A stretch of DNA of 64,000 bases from Porites lobata (Eukaryota; Cnidaria; Anthozoa; Scleractinia; Poritidae), in assembly GCA_942486035.1 (NCBI GenBank), contig CALNXK010000038.1:2114001-2178000 (forward strand). The letters are read 5' to 3'. The notes under the pieces are model-generated. The model did no database searches. It had not been told where the DNA came from and was given only the letters and a program-made list of their open reading frames with translations. Below are positions 46,731 through 57,159 of this stretch, one piece after another (within the stretch, counting starts at the first letter, position 1; the number at the start of each line of letters is the position of its first letter). The position numbers and the translations under genes are program-made.

Positions 46731-47322
46731 CAGTCGACTCCCGATAACTCGAACCTTCAAGGGAAATCGAAAAAAGTTCGAGTTATCGGGAGCTCGAAGA
46801 AAATAGCCGAGAGTAAGGTAAAAAACAGGTTTTACTGCACAGTGAACATTTTAATCACATCTAATTGTAGAAATGTCAAGTGAAAATTAAAAGATACTCC
46901 TAGATTATGAATCAGAACGTAACGTAACAAACCTTATGGCCTAACTAGAGCATGCGTTTTCTGTTTTGAGAAGTAAAGCTGCTTCACGTTAGCCTGTGAC
47001 AATCAATATCAGCCTCCACTAGTAAACTATACACCGACAACACGTCAATAGGAAGTCCAAAATTCAGTGTTTCGGACGCCAGTAGACGGCTTTTTTCCCA
47101 ACTTTTTAAGGGCTCAAAACATGGTTCGAGTTATCGAGGGGAAAATTATATGGAAAATGGCCTGAAGGGAAACGAAAATTGGTTCGAGTTAGCGGGAGTT
47201 CGAATTATCGAGGGTTCGAGTTACCGAGGGTAAAATTACAGTGAATGTATGACGGAAATCCAGGGAAAATCGATTTTGGTTCGAGTCTGAGCGCGAGGGT
47301 TCGAGTTATCGGGAGTCGACTG
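46731..47322. mobile_element. 592-bp pogo/Tigger-like MITE, 25-bp TIRs, TA duplication
   Basis: CAGTCGACTCCCGATAACTC... at the left and its exact 25-bp reverse complement at the right, flanked by TA (46729-46730, 47323-47324). The sister block has the empty site TTCATTATAAATAGCAATCTTGAC at about 56511-56534. Inside are repeated TTCGAGTTATCG motifs and no transposase. The TIR type and TA target fit Tc1/mariner-pogo/Tigger elements. Confidence 0.9.
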
Positions 47323-47501
47323 TAGCAATCTTGACTGAAGGTCTCAGCCTACTATAACATTGTAAAAATACATTGCACAGTGCTCGAGACTAATCTGAAT
47401 TTGGACGACCCTTTGAAAAATAAAGAACGCAGTCAAATGAAATAATCTGTTCTTCAAAGTACCAAAGTTGGTTTCACGATCTGGTTTTCCCAGCTCTTAG
47501 A

Positions 47502-50500
47502 ATGTCCCTGGCATTGTTTACGATTTGCCTAATATCCCGAATGTATGGAGTTGAGGCCGCGAATGGGCAATGCAAGCCTGTTGAAAGATCAATATCTGGT
47601 AAAGCTCTCAAGGGTCACACATTTAAAGAACTTGTGGTAAGAGCCCCCTTTGAATGTCAAAATACCTGTGAAAACGACCCCAGATGTGCAAGCTACAACT
47701 ACTTCATTCCAGGAAGAGTGTGCGAACTGAACAGCAAAACCAAGGAAGCAAAACCTGACGATTTTGTAACAGATGAACAAAGATTCTATATGAAATGTGA
47801 AGGTATGATTAATTGTCATTTTCAGTGTATTCATTACTTAAAAGGAAAGAGCCAACGTTAACAAGGTGTAATCAAAGCTGACAGTGACAAAATTGCAAAA
47901 AATTACGACTGATTCCATTGTCTTGTAATTTCCAGAAGATACTTGAACACAAATGAAACCAGAGAAAATATAGACTGTTCAAATACGATCAGAAAGCCTC
48001 AAGACATGTTAGAAGTTTGAAACGAAACGACCGATATAAATAAATCTTAAATTAACAAGCCTTCATATTTCGTCAAGGCTCGATTATCAGAGAAAATATG
48101 ACAAATGATGGCATGCCAAGATGATTGTTACTCTCCCTTAAAGTTTTCTCAGATGATGAAAACTTAGGAACTAGTCCATCGTAAGAAAATCACCAAATGA
48201 CGTAAGATAAGGACTGAATTAACGTCTGAAAAAGGAGAACATCATAATACAATATCTGACCAGTAACAGTTACCGCCGCAGCAAGCAGCACTCACTTACC
48301 GTATTTCCTCGAATAATAGCCTGGGACGATTACATTCTAACTAGAAGTTGTACCCTAAATATTTTGTTCTATTTTCCCATTAAATAAAAAAATAATCACA
48401 TCAAATATACTGAATAAACATTGGCATTTAAAGTGTTCCTTGATTAATTTTCAAAGTCAATTGTCCTCTGCGTCAGAGCTTGAATCGTCGATCACTGATC
48501 AGTTTTGCTTGATTAGATTCCACTTCAGCTTCATCCTCAAAGTTTACCGCTATGGATATCCCTTGCGGGTAACCTAAAGGGGTGGAGGGGGCGAGCGATT
48601 ATTCGAGGGAGGCGATTATTTTAAACATTTCCGTCAAAGGGGAGGGGGGCGATTAATCGAGCGGCGGCTATTATTCAAGGAAATACGGTATGTCACTGCA
48701 ACGAAAATTAATTCCCGGCGATGGAAGGTCGGTGAGAAAAAATTTTAATCGACTTTTTTGTGGATCCTCTTTGTATGTAAAGATTTTTTGCTGCTTATCT
48801 TTTTCTGAAGAAACAACAGCAAGTTCTCTATTTACCCCAACAACAACGGCAACTGCTCAAGCTTCTCCTACAACAGCAACAATTGTTCCAACTTCAACAA
48901 TCGCTCAAGCTGCATCAACAACAACGAGAGTGACGAGTGATCTGTCAACAACTGCTCCAACTGCTCCGATAACAACAGTTGTTCCAACTTCGACAATCGC
49001 TCAAGCTGCATCAACAACAACGAGAGTGACGAGTGATCTGTCAACAACTGCTCAAACTGCTCCAATAACAACAGTTGTTCCACCTTCAACTATCGCTCAA
49101 GCTGCGAGAGCAACGACAACAACTGCTCAAACTTCAACAGCAACAGCAACCACTCCAACAACGAATCCTTACGACTTCAGTGGGGTAAGCCAAGAAGTTA
49201 CGATTCTTTCTTTCCTTTCAAATATATCTTGACGCTCCTGTTACGTTATTGCTCGCTATTTTTCCATGTCAGAGTGGAGTTGTTCTTATCGCCCCGAGCG
49301 GTAAAGGTGTAGTTGCATGGATGCGTGGTAACTCAGCTGCCAGACGCGATTTTTTATTTGCTAAATTAGCTCTCTGCACGCAGGACAGATATTGAAACCA
49401 ATGTAGAAGTTTAAACTCCATTTGGTGTGCTCTACGACCGTGCGAACTAGAAATAAAACATTGAATGGTTCCGTCTGAACGAGACGTCCCGTCACATTTT
49501 TCAGCCAGTAGAAGTAGATTCGTCCGTTGGTGTGTAAAAGTAACCTTAGGCAGGGGTGGATCTAGGATAAATACTGACCGATTTTCTAATTGAGTGCCTA
49601 AGGCGCAAGCTATAGGGGGTTCGGTGGCATACAGCCGCCTGGTAAGCTCTGTTGGGAGAGCGCCGGTCTGCTGAGCGGAAGGTCGCGGGTTCAAACGCCG
49701 GCCGGACAAATAATCAAGGTCTTTAAATAACTGAGAAGAAAGTGCTGCCTTTGTAATGACATCTACAAATGGTTAGACTTTCTAGTTTTTTCGGATAAGG
49801 ATGAAAAACCGTAGGTCCCGTCTCACAGCACTTTCACTGATCTGTTCTTGTGGGACGTAAAAGAACCCAAACCACTGTTCCAAAAGAGTAATGGACGCAG
49901 ACCCAGGTGGTGTGGCCAAAGTCGTTGCTTAAAAAGTTCCCTGAAGTCAATTTTGAAAGCCGAGCTGACGAGACGTTACCCAACTCGACCCAGGCTTTCG
50001 ACTTTCAGGCTAAAAGACCATTGCACTACTGACAAAGCTAGACAAAGGCAGTTCATGAGCGACTAAAGGTCATGTTACACGGGACGATTTGAAATGTGAC
50101 GACGATTTTAAGCGCAACACAGTTTCGAATAGCTGCAACATTGTTCCTTTATTGCAACACTGTGTTCCGCTAAAAAGCGTCGTTGCAAACCGTCCCGTGT
50201 AACGTCACCTTAAGATAACACTTAGCTAGAGTTTCATGGAACCCAGGGTGAAATTATGGCTATTCCGCAGTCGTAGTCGTGTAATCGTTGCCACGGTATT
50301 TGTCGTTGAATTACATGAATACTATCTTTCCCTTTGACAATTCAGAATCAGAATAATTCCATGTTCAAAACAAGCTAAAACATGCTTACCTCCGTCGATG
50401 TTAACCAGTGCATGTTGATCGGGAAGTTTAGGATATAAAGGGCTGTTTAGGTCCGCAAACATACTCCAAATAGCAGATGTCGTCCGTCCAGTTGTCTTCT

Positions 50501-52503
50501 TGTGGTTCTAGCTATGTCTGTAGAAAACGTTCGCCGTGAAACGAGTAAAATGTTCCTCCATTACTCACTTCGAAAACAACTCAAACGCGTCCCCAGGTTT
50601 TCTCGGTTAACGGTTGAATAAACTGCAACTTTGCTGCACTTTTGACGTCATCCGTTCAATTGGGGAGCAGGGTTGGTGTAGTGGTGAGAGCGCTCGCCTT
50701 CCACCAATGTGTCCCGGGTTCGATTCCCGGACCCGGCGTCATATGTGGGCTGAGTTTGTTGGTTCTCTACTCTGCTCCGAGAGGTTTTTCTCCGGGAACT
50801 CCGGTTTTCCCCTCTCCTCAAAAACCAACATTTGATTTGATTTGATTTATTTGATTTACAGTCTCCCCAATTAGTACAGCACTCGTGCTCGGCTAGAATG
50901 ATTTGAGACTCAAATAAAGTTATTATTATTATTATTATTATTATATGGGAAAGTTCTTCCAAACTGGATCAACAGCAACTGGTTTTGATAAATTATGCGT
51001 GTGATTTTAGCTAATCAGAAACGGAGAAATATTTTAAATGAATAATAATTACTATTATCGATTGTTTTAATAGATTCTATTTTTCTGATTTTATTTTTGT
51101 GTGTTTTAATCACGGTAGGAGTATAGGAAGCAAAATATTAAGAGGCAGAAACTACTTCTGAATTTTTTATTCGTTTGAGCTCCAATTTTGCACGATGGTA
51201 GAACTTTGTAGTCCAAAAAATCCTGGGTTTTTGTTTTTCGATTTTAACGTTTTTTGGCGGGAAAATGACTTTACAAGATTGACCGCAAAATATAAATTTC
51301 AAGCTATGGAAAAACAAATAAATAATTTTGAAAGAGCGTGACGTGATAGAAAGAAATGTGAAAAGAATTTTGGAAAAGTTCAATTGCTTTAGGAGATATA
51401 GCATCGTGAAATGTACTTATGTTTCTAAAAATAGTAACAAAATGGCGGGAAATTAAAAAATCAAAGCCTCACAAGTCTTTAACCAATTGAGTCTTTGAAA
51501 AAAAAAATTCACATTCTATTCTATCGCGTTCTGCTTTTTTAAAATTTTTTATTTGTTTTGCTATATCTTGAAATTTTAATTTTGCTGTTAATCTTGAGGC
51601 GTCATTTTCCCGCCAAAAAACGTTAAAATCAAAAAACAAAAAACATAGGAGTTTTTGGAATACAAAATTCTACCATCCTGCAGAGTTTAAGCTCAAAAAA
51701 AAAATGCAGAAGTTTTCCTACCTCGTAATATTTTGCGTCCTATACGAACAACCGCGAATTAAGTTTTACTTAGTCTTTTTTTTTTCCATTCAACTGAAAA
51801 AGACTATAATTTCTTTTCCACAAATCAGGCTTGGGAGAACTTTACAATCCCAGAAAATCCAGGGGGCGCATGGATTCTTATCGCCAGATTTTCCAACAGT
51901 GACGATAAGAACTGGATGCGAGACGATGGACACTGGTGGTATGACCAAAATGTCCCCATAGGAACACCTGATCCGTCAGTCAATGCTGACATGATCTCAC
52001 CAGCCTTCTGGTTGGCCAGCGGCAACGATTTTAAGATCACTCGTAGTGATGACTCCAGTCACATGCCACTTTTGCGGACTACAGATAACTGTCTGGGTGG
52101 ACAAACATTCCGCTCAAAAATCACAAGTTATGGCGACTTTAGAAACGGCACGGTGTGGTCCAATGACACATGCCTGGGAAGATGCACGATTCAGTATGCT
52201 GGTCAGTACTATTCAACAGACGGGTTTGATCTGGCTGGGTGCGGTGGTGATCTGCAACCCAACAACAAGATCGGCTTCTGGTGTCACTGGGGTTTTGGTG
52301 ATGGGTCCGTCATGATGATTGGTGGAGGAGGAGAGTACTGTGCACGTGCTGATCACGGGATTGGAATAACAGAAGCTAACTATGCTTCTTTTGTTGAACA
52401 AAGCAGCACTCAAACTGAATATGATTTTGGATACGATGCTAAGGTACAAAATGCTCCAACCCATAGCTACGCTTTAAACCTATGGATCCTTTGGTCCCAC
52501 TAG
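47502..52503 (+). CDS. PAN/Apple - Thr-rich - fibrinogen/intelectin-like secreted protein, copy 2
   Basis: Exons 47502-47802, 48811-49184, 51829-52503; phases 1 and 0; 449 aa. Signal peptide MSLALFTICLISRMYGVEAA, PAN/Apple cysteines C24, C52, C56, C62 and C74; an extra Cys (C99) replaces Arg at the end of exon 1. Exon 2 gives a 124-residue Thr/Ala/Ser/Pro stalk with a 32-residue repeat (96 bp; starts at 48885, 48981 and 49077). Exon 3 has the same six cysteines and MMIGGGG-x2-C-x-RADHGIGITEAN signature as copy 1 and ends LWILWSH. The 2.6-kb intron 2 hosts two SINEs, a MITE and a 625-bp fold-back; intron 1 hosts a MITE. Open and intact. Function inferred: secreted or mucus lectin-type protein. 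Confidence 0.85.
48299..48688. mobile_element. 390-bp MITE with CCGTATTTCCTCGAATAATAGCC TIRs
   Basis: 23-bp TIRs with one mismatch, flanked by TA at 48297-48298 and 48689-48690. The sister gene's intron (about 58165-58190) lacks it. Subterminal GGCGATTATT repeats. Right end is only 122 bp upstream of exon 2 of copy 2. Confidence 0.9.
48885..49170 (+). repeat. 96-bp coding repeat in the Thr-rich exon
   Basis: GTTCCAACTTCAACAATCGC recurs at 48885, 48981 and 49077, exactly 96 bp (32 codons) apart, so frame is kept. The second unit is nearly identical to the first (GTGACGAGTGATCTGTCAAC present in both), the third is shortened. Copy 3 has related but differently arranged units. Confidence 0.9.
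49634..49930 (+). mobile_element. tRNA-derived SINE
   Basis: The head resembles a tRNA: TGTTGGGAGAGC (A box) and GCGGGTTCAAACGCC (B box), spaced about 35 bp. The body contains GTCCCGTCTCACAGCACTTTC, GTGGGACGTAAAAGAACCC and ACCCAGGTGGTGTGGCCAAA, a unit I know as a dispersed invertebrate SINE body. Target duplications are not obvious. Confidence 0.75.
50066..50211. mobile_element. 146-bp MITE with AAGGTCATGTTACACGGGACG TIRs
   Basis: AAGGTCATGTTACACGGGACG at the left and CGTCCCGTGTAACGTCACCTT at the right are inverted with two mismatches; TTGCAACACTGTGTT and AACACAGTTTCG make a second internal inversion. Confidence 0.8.
50670..50945 (+). mobile_element. tRNA-derived SINE with (TTA)n tail
   Basis: GGGTTGGTGTAGTGGTGAGAGC (A box) and CCGGGTTCGATTCCCGG (B box) form a tRNA-like head ending near 50738, followed by a ~170-bp body and a (TTATTA)n tail at 50921-50945. 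The sister intron (about 60020-60060) lacks it between TCCGTTCAATT and the AAATTTGATAGCTGG block, confirming insertion. Confidence 0.85.
51121..51745. mobile_element. 625-bp fold-back element
   Basis: An imperfect palindrome over almost its whole length. Ends GTATAGGAAGCAAAATATTA and TAATATTTTGCGTCCTATAC; inner arms TTTTAACGTTTTTTGGCGGGAAAATGAC and GTCATTTTCCCGCCAAAAAACGTTAAAA are nearly perfect. The sister intron (about 60170-60205) lacks it. Arms of about 150 bp and a ~320-bp AT-rich centre. Intron 2 of copy 2. Confidence 0.85.
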
Positions 52504-53786
52504 ATATCAAGTTGTAACGTGCTTTAAGTTGCATCTTGCATTTTCTTTTTGCTCTCTGGTTGGTCTGATAAACAGCAAACAAGGTTCACGTTTTGTCGAA
52601 TAGTACTTGTAAGGTATTTATATCAATTTCTACTTTGCTTATGAAGTACAAGAACCGCAAGCGCGGAGGTTTAGATATTAAGGATAGTTCGTAGGATTTT
52701 GTAGAACTCTTTTGTTTACTATAGCATATAAAAACTCCACAATCAGAAAAGCTTTTTAAGGATTTAAACTTGCTAGCCATACCATTCCATTTTAAAGCCC
52801 CACGTTTTACTTTTCGAAGACTCTGCCTTAAAAACAGTGCAAAATAGCAAGAAGTAAACAAAAGAAGACAATTGAATTAGCGCAAAATAGTGCGTAGTAT
52901 AAGACTACTACCTGTTTCACGAGTTATTAGTAAAATCCCTCCGCTATCATAACAGAAAGCCATTCTAGGTGGGTACATTTTAACTTTTTCCGATTCACTG
53001 CTGCGATTTGGCTTAATAGACCTTAATACTCCGTCGCTTTGTTGTTAAAAGTTTTGAATGATCCCAGTCAGATGATCACATTCGTCGTACTCTCACATTG
53101 ACATGGTACTACTGTGTTGTCTCGTTGTCAGTCTAACAGGGTCCCTTCCCCTCTTTAATTCTCTGCTCGATGCATTTTCACAGGCACAAGATTAGTTTCG
53201 TATCCCCATTCCAGACATAAAGTGATACGAACCCAGTTTAAGAGTTGGAACCTGAAGTGAAATAGCGGATCTATCCTCTTGTGTTTAGTCACGAAGAAAG
53301 ACTCAGGATAATTTGTTTATGGCCAGGTAAAACAATCAAAAGAAGCTTATGTGTTGTAAAAATTAGAATCCAACTGAGTCCAAGGCGTATGTGATACGAC
53401 CGGTCGCCAGAAACAGGAGGTTTTGAAGTTTTTTCTAAAATCAGTAGCAAAGAAATGTATGTTAACTTGCTGCTATCGATTGATCGTCATAAACAAGAGG
53501 TTTTGACGTGAAATAAGTAGAAAGGATATAATTTAACTTGCTGCGTCCTTATGTTTAACAAAGATTAAGTCGTGTTTAGTTGAAACACAGTTGAAAAGCC
53601 GGTTTATTTGATACCTGCCTCACTCCCTAGATCAGTGCCAAAGTTTCTCTGATAGTATCAGCCAACATATATTTTCCTCTGGAATTTTAATTTTACACTA
53701 CTGATATTATTATATTCACACTGTTGATAATAAAGTTCAGAATATAAGGTGCAAACTAAAGCTGTCAAGCCATCGGCCAAAAGTTT

Positions 53787-54126
53787 GGCACGGTTCAGAC
53801 GCCAAATTTTTCTATGAGCCGAACCTAATTCGAATTAAGGCCGACCCAAATTATTAAGACCGGCTGAATTTCGGTCAAACTGCGTACAAAATGCGTTATA
53901 ATAATTTATGCTTTAGGCTCGGTACATGAAAAGTTCGGCGTCTGAATCAAAGCCGCTCCAAAGTCGCTCCAAAGGCGAAATCCCCGGCAGGGCTAGGCGA
54001 AAAGAACGGCTGAGCCGTCCCAAATTGAAAGAGGCGTTCCTAATTGATTCAGACACCGAACTTCTCATGTACTTAATTCAACGTATTAGGTTCGGCTCAT
54101 GAAAAGTTCGGCGTCTGAACCGGGCC
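53787..54126. mobile_element. 340-bp MITE with GGCACGGTTCAGACGCC TIRs
   Basis: About 42-bp TIRs: GGCACGGTTCAGACGCCAAA...GAGCCGAACCTAAT against ATTAGGTTCGGCTCATGAAA...GGCGTCTGAACCGGGCC. Internal AAAGTTCGGCGTCTGAATC copies nest inside. It marks the right limit of duplication block A. Confidence 0.85.
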
Positions 54127-54385
54127 TAAAGCAATCCGCGGGGAATTTAACGGATTCTGTATCATAAAAGAAATTATTATCCATTTAAAATATTTCCCCG
54201 ATTCTGATTGGCTAAAAGCACACGCATAATTAACCATAACCAGCTACTGACGACCAAATTTGGAAAAATTTTGAACTTAATGAACTGATGACGTCAAAAG
54301 TGCAGCGTTCTTGCATGTTAATGGACCGTTAACCGAGAAGACCTAGGGACGAGGTTGTGTTATTTTTGGCAGACAAACATGCGAA

Positions 54386-54667
54386 ATGGCTGCGAGTAGG
54401 TTTATAAGTTTGAGCGAAGAAATTACCCAGTTACTTAACGATAAAGACAGTGAGAATACCAATTAAAAGTTGACGAGACACCATCGCTTAATTTTTGAGT
54501 CGTACCTCAAGAAGAAAAACATCACAAATCCTTCAACTGCAGTGGATTTAGCGTCAGTTCAACGAACGTTTTACGTCGCGGCGAGAAAGAAAGATGGACA
54601 GATGTACTCAGGACCTCCCTTTGTTCCATCAGATTTGCTTTGTGTAGACACTTCAAACAAGAACTAA
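54386..54667 (+). pseudogene. Fragment of a Crypton/QRICH1-like (DUF3504-type) protein
   Basis: From ATG 54386 the frame reads AASRFISLSEEITQLLNDKD, then a TAA at 54464-54466, then continues in the same frame with LIFESYLKKKNITNPSTAVD to a stop at 54665. The pattern RF-x4-E-x6-LL-x-DKDS-x-NT followed by a helical ...F-x-YL-x-KK-N resembles the N-terminal part of the tyrosine-recombinase-derived proteins (Cryptons, QRICH1/ZMYM-like) common in cnidarian genomes. Only this N-terminal piece is left; no catalytic part is seen. The family link is from memory of the motif, so moderate confidence. Confidence 0.5.
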
Positions 54668-54981
54668 ATATAGACATTATAAAGGATATGGAATTTAACG
54701 AAGCCAACCGAGTATATTCAAGGCCGACCCAGATCCTGGTCGGATGAGTCGCTGTACGGTGTTGCCTATGCTAAGAAAAGAAAAACGTATCTGGAATTTA
54801 CATATTTTGGTGGAGAGCCCGGGTAACGCAAATCAAATGAAGCGTGCCGATTTTAATTGTTCATCTCTCCACCTTTGGATGACCCTGCCGAGCTGTGCAT
54901 TCATGAGTCTGATATTCCAAATGAGTGTTTTGAGCCAATTTTTGATGAAGCGAAACCTAAACACGTTGAATTACATCCAGC

Positions 54982-55421
54982 TACCCTGAGGTTTCTCTTT
55001 TGCATGGCTTTTAGCGTTTACGAAGTAATTCGCGTGGCTTGTCTGTCGCGTAGTTGGTTTGTTTACTCTTCGTGAGAAACCTGTGCTGAGAAATAGTTTG
55101 GATAAAGCGATTTTGAAAATCATCCACGTTTCGTTTTCCGGAAATCATTAACCATCCACTTGTTCGGAAATGGGGCGAGTAAAATTCGTTTTGAGTCAGC
55201 GTAAATTTTTTTTCAGGTGATAAAATTTACGTCATTATCTCTACAGCAACGAATTATTAATCTGGTGCATGTTCAACGGAAATCACAAGCGGCTTGCTGC
55301 AGAGGTTTCTCACGGCGAGTAAACAAACCAACTACGCGACAGACAGCAGCTGAGACAAGCCACGCGAATGACTTCGAAACGCTAAAAACCATGCAAGAGA
55401 AAAACCTCTGCTCGCAGGGTA
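54982..55421. mobile_element. 440-bp hAT-like MITE with ~100-bp TIRs
   Basis: Left arm TACCCTGAGGTTTCTCTTTT... pairs with the right arm ...CTCTGCTCGCAGGGTA over about 100 bp, including GCATGGCTTTTAGCGTTTAC and GTCTGTCGCGTAGTTGGTTT. Flanks CATCCAGC and CATTCAGC match in 7 of 8 bases, and block A has the undisturbed AAATCCAGCTGGTAATGACAC at about 45650. The left arm has lost CGAGCAG relative to the right. Confidence 0.85.
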
Positions 55422-57159
55422 CATTCAGCTGTCAATGAAACATTTCGACAGCCTCAGTAAGAAAAAGAATCAAACAAAGAATCATGCCTGACTTTTCGGT
55501 GGCTGATACTGACCTTTAACGTTAATTTGCAACTAAATAATAATTTCCACTTATCTACAGCTATTTTGTACTTCTTAATGCCTATTTTTATGTCAGGGGT
55601 GCGAAATTTCTCGTCCTTTTTGTAGCTCTCATCGACAGCCACTGTGAAACTTCTCCGCCACTTCTACGCTACCCTTTCCATTGTTCTCGTCAAATAACTT
55701 TTTCTATTTAATAAAATCCACTTTCTTTTCGATAAATCGGCGAGGGTTCGTATATGAGATGGAAATCCAAATTCTTGCTCATTTCAAACACTAAAATAAG
55801 TCAATCACCTGGAACTGCGGGGTCCCAATGAGAAACAGATCCGGACCACTGGGGTGCGTGCAATGTAGCCCCTGATTAGCCCTGATTTAAAACCAGAAAT
55901 TAAGGTTACCAGACCGCTTAGAAGCATCAGGAAAAAAAAACAAGAACAAACACAGCATGTTACTTAACAGTCGACAGAAGAAAACAGAATTCTAGAAAGG
56001 TAAGTTAAAACATTCTGTTTGGTTTCTCAGAGTACCTTTCAGAAAGGGTCGATTGCACTGAAAAAAAGAAAACAATTTAAAGAAACCGATCAAATTAGGT
56101 TTTATCATTGTATAAATTCAGGATTGAAAAACTTCACATAGAGATTACGAAAGTATCAAAAGTCGAGCTATTAACAAGGAAACATCAACGGCACATCAGC
56201 TTACTTTAGAGGACTTAAAAAGCTTAGCCGGCTGTAAAGTACTAAACTTAGAAAAAAGATCAGAATTCCGGACCGCTGAGAAGACTGTACCTTTCAATTG
56301 TATCATGTTTGCATTTCATGAATTTAAAATCAGCGGCTTAAATAACGAGATGGCTTAACTCTCGCTTGGTCTTGGGTTGTCGGATGAAGAAACCATCCGC
56401 AAAGGAACTATATTTACCTAAGCAAACTTTTAATTTATATAATAATAAAAACTGGATTTGATCTATCAATGGTATAAAGTTTGCTTCAAATATCGCGGTC
56501 AGTAATTACCTTCATTATAAATAGCAATCTTGACTTCAGGTCGCAGCATACTATAAGATTATAAAAATACATGTACAGTACTTGAGACTAATCTGAATTT
56601 GGATCGGACGACCCTTCCAGAAATTAAAGAACACAGTCAAATGAAACATAAACAATATGCGTAGTTACGAATGGCTTCCTGAGCCTTCAAATTCCGTCTT
56701 GCACTAAAGAAAATTTCTTTCCAAGACTAAAAACTAACGCAGCGTTAGAGTGCCATTTTGGATCGTGCTAAGCAGGTTGACCCTACAACCTACATGTCAC
56801 ATCATTCAGTCCAAACTGGCGGCAAATTCAGGTGGCCGGGAAGTTTTAATTACTATGTTTGACTGAGTGGTTATCCAACTACTTGAGTTTCCAGCCAATA
56901 TGCACGGAATGTTGTCACTCAGGCTAACAAGGTCCAGCTGCGAGGCATGACTCGAAATTGCGACTTACCGTGATGTATTTTTACAATAGATTTGAATGCA
57001 GTGGAACGGTTGGTAAATAAAAAGAATTTACATCTTTGTACTTGTGAATAGAAATTTGTCTAACTGGTCAACACCTGAGACATTGTTTTGCTTTTGTTTT
57101 GTTTTGTTTTGTTTTTTTGTCATTGTCTAGCAGGTGATTTCTTGAATCAGAGTAGTAGG

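Larger units (their letters stand above)
45461..53786. repeat. Tandem duplication block A (contains gene copy 2)
   Basis: Aligns with 54817-62240 from GAG(A)CCCGGGTAAC to GCCAAAAGTTT, covering upstream flank, all exons and introns and about 1.2 kb downstream. Block A is longer mainly because of insertions at 46731, 48299, 50066, 50670 and 51121. The region 52930-53270 does not align with the sister block and may be a replacement. Confidence 0.8.
52504..57159. other. Intergenic stretch between copies 2 and 3
   Basis: Holds the 3' UTR and flank of copy 2 (aligning with 60920-62240), the junction spacer with a MITE (53787-54126) and a dead recombinase-like ORF (54386-54667), a hAT-like MITE (54982-55421) and the duplicated upstream flank of copy 3. 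No intact gene seen. Confidence 0.5.

Noticed and set aside
48868..49089. Leu/Glu-rich minus-strand frame
   Set aside because: Antisense of the Thr/Ala-rich exon; the codon bias of that repeat creates the frame.
49634..49706. Functional tRNA gene
   Set aside because: Same reason: tRNA-like head of a SINE with a non-tRNA body.
50670..50740. Functional tRNA gene
   Set aside because: A and B boxes are good, but the sequence continues into a SINE body with a TTA tail and the cloverleaf stem is incomplete.
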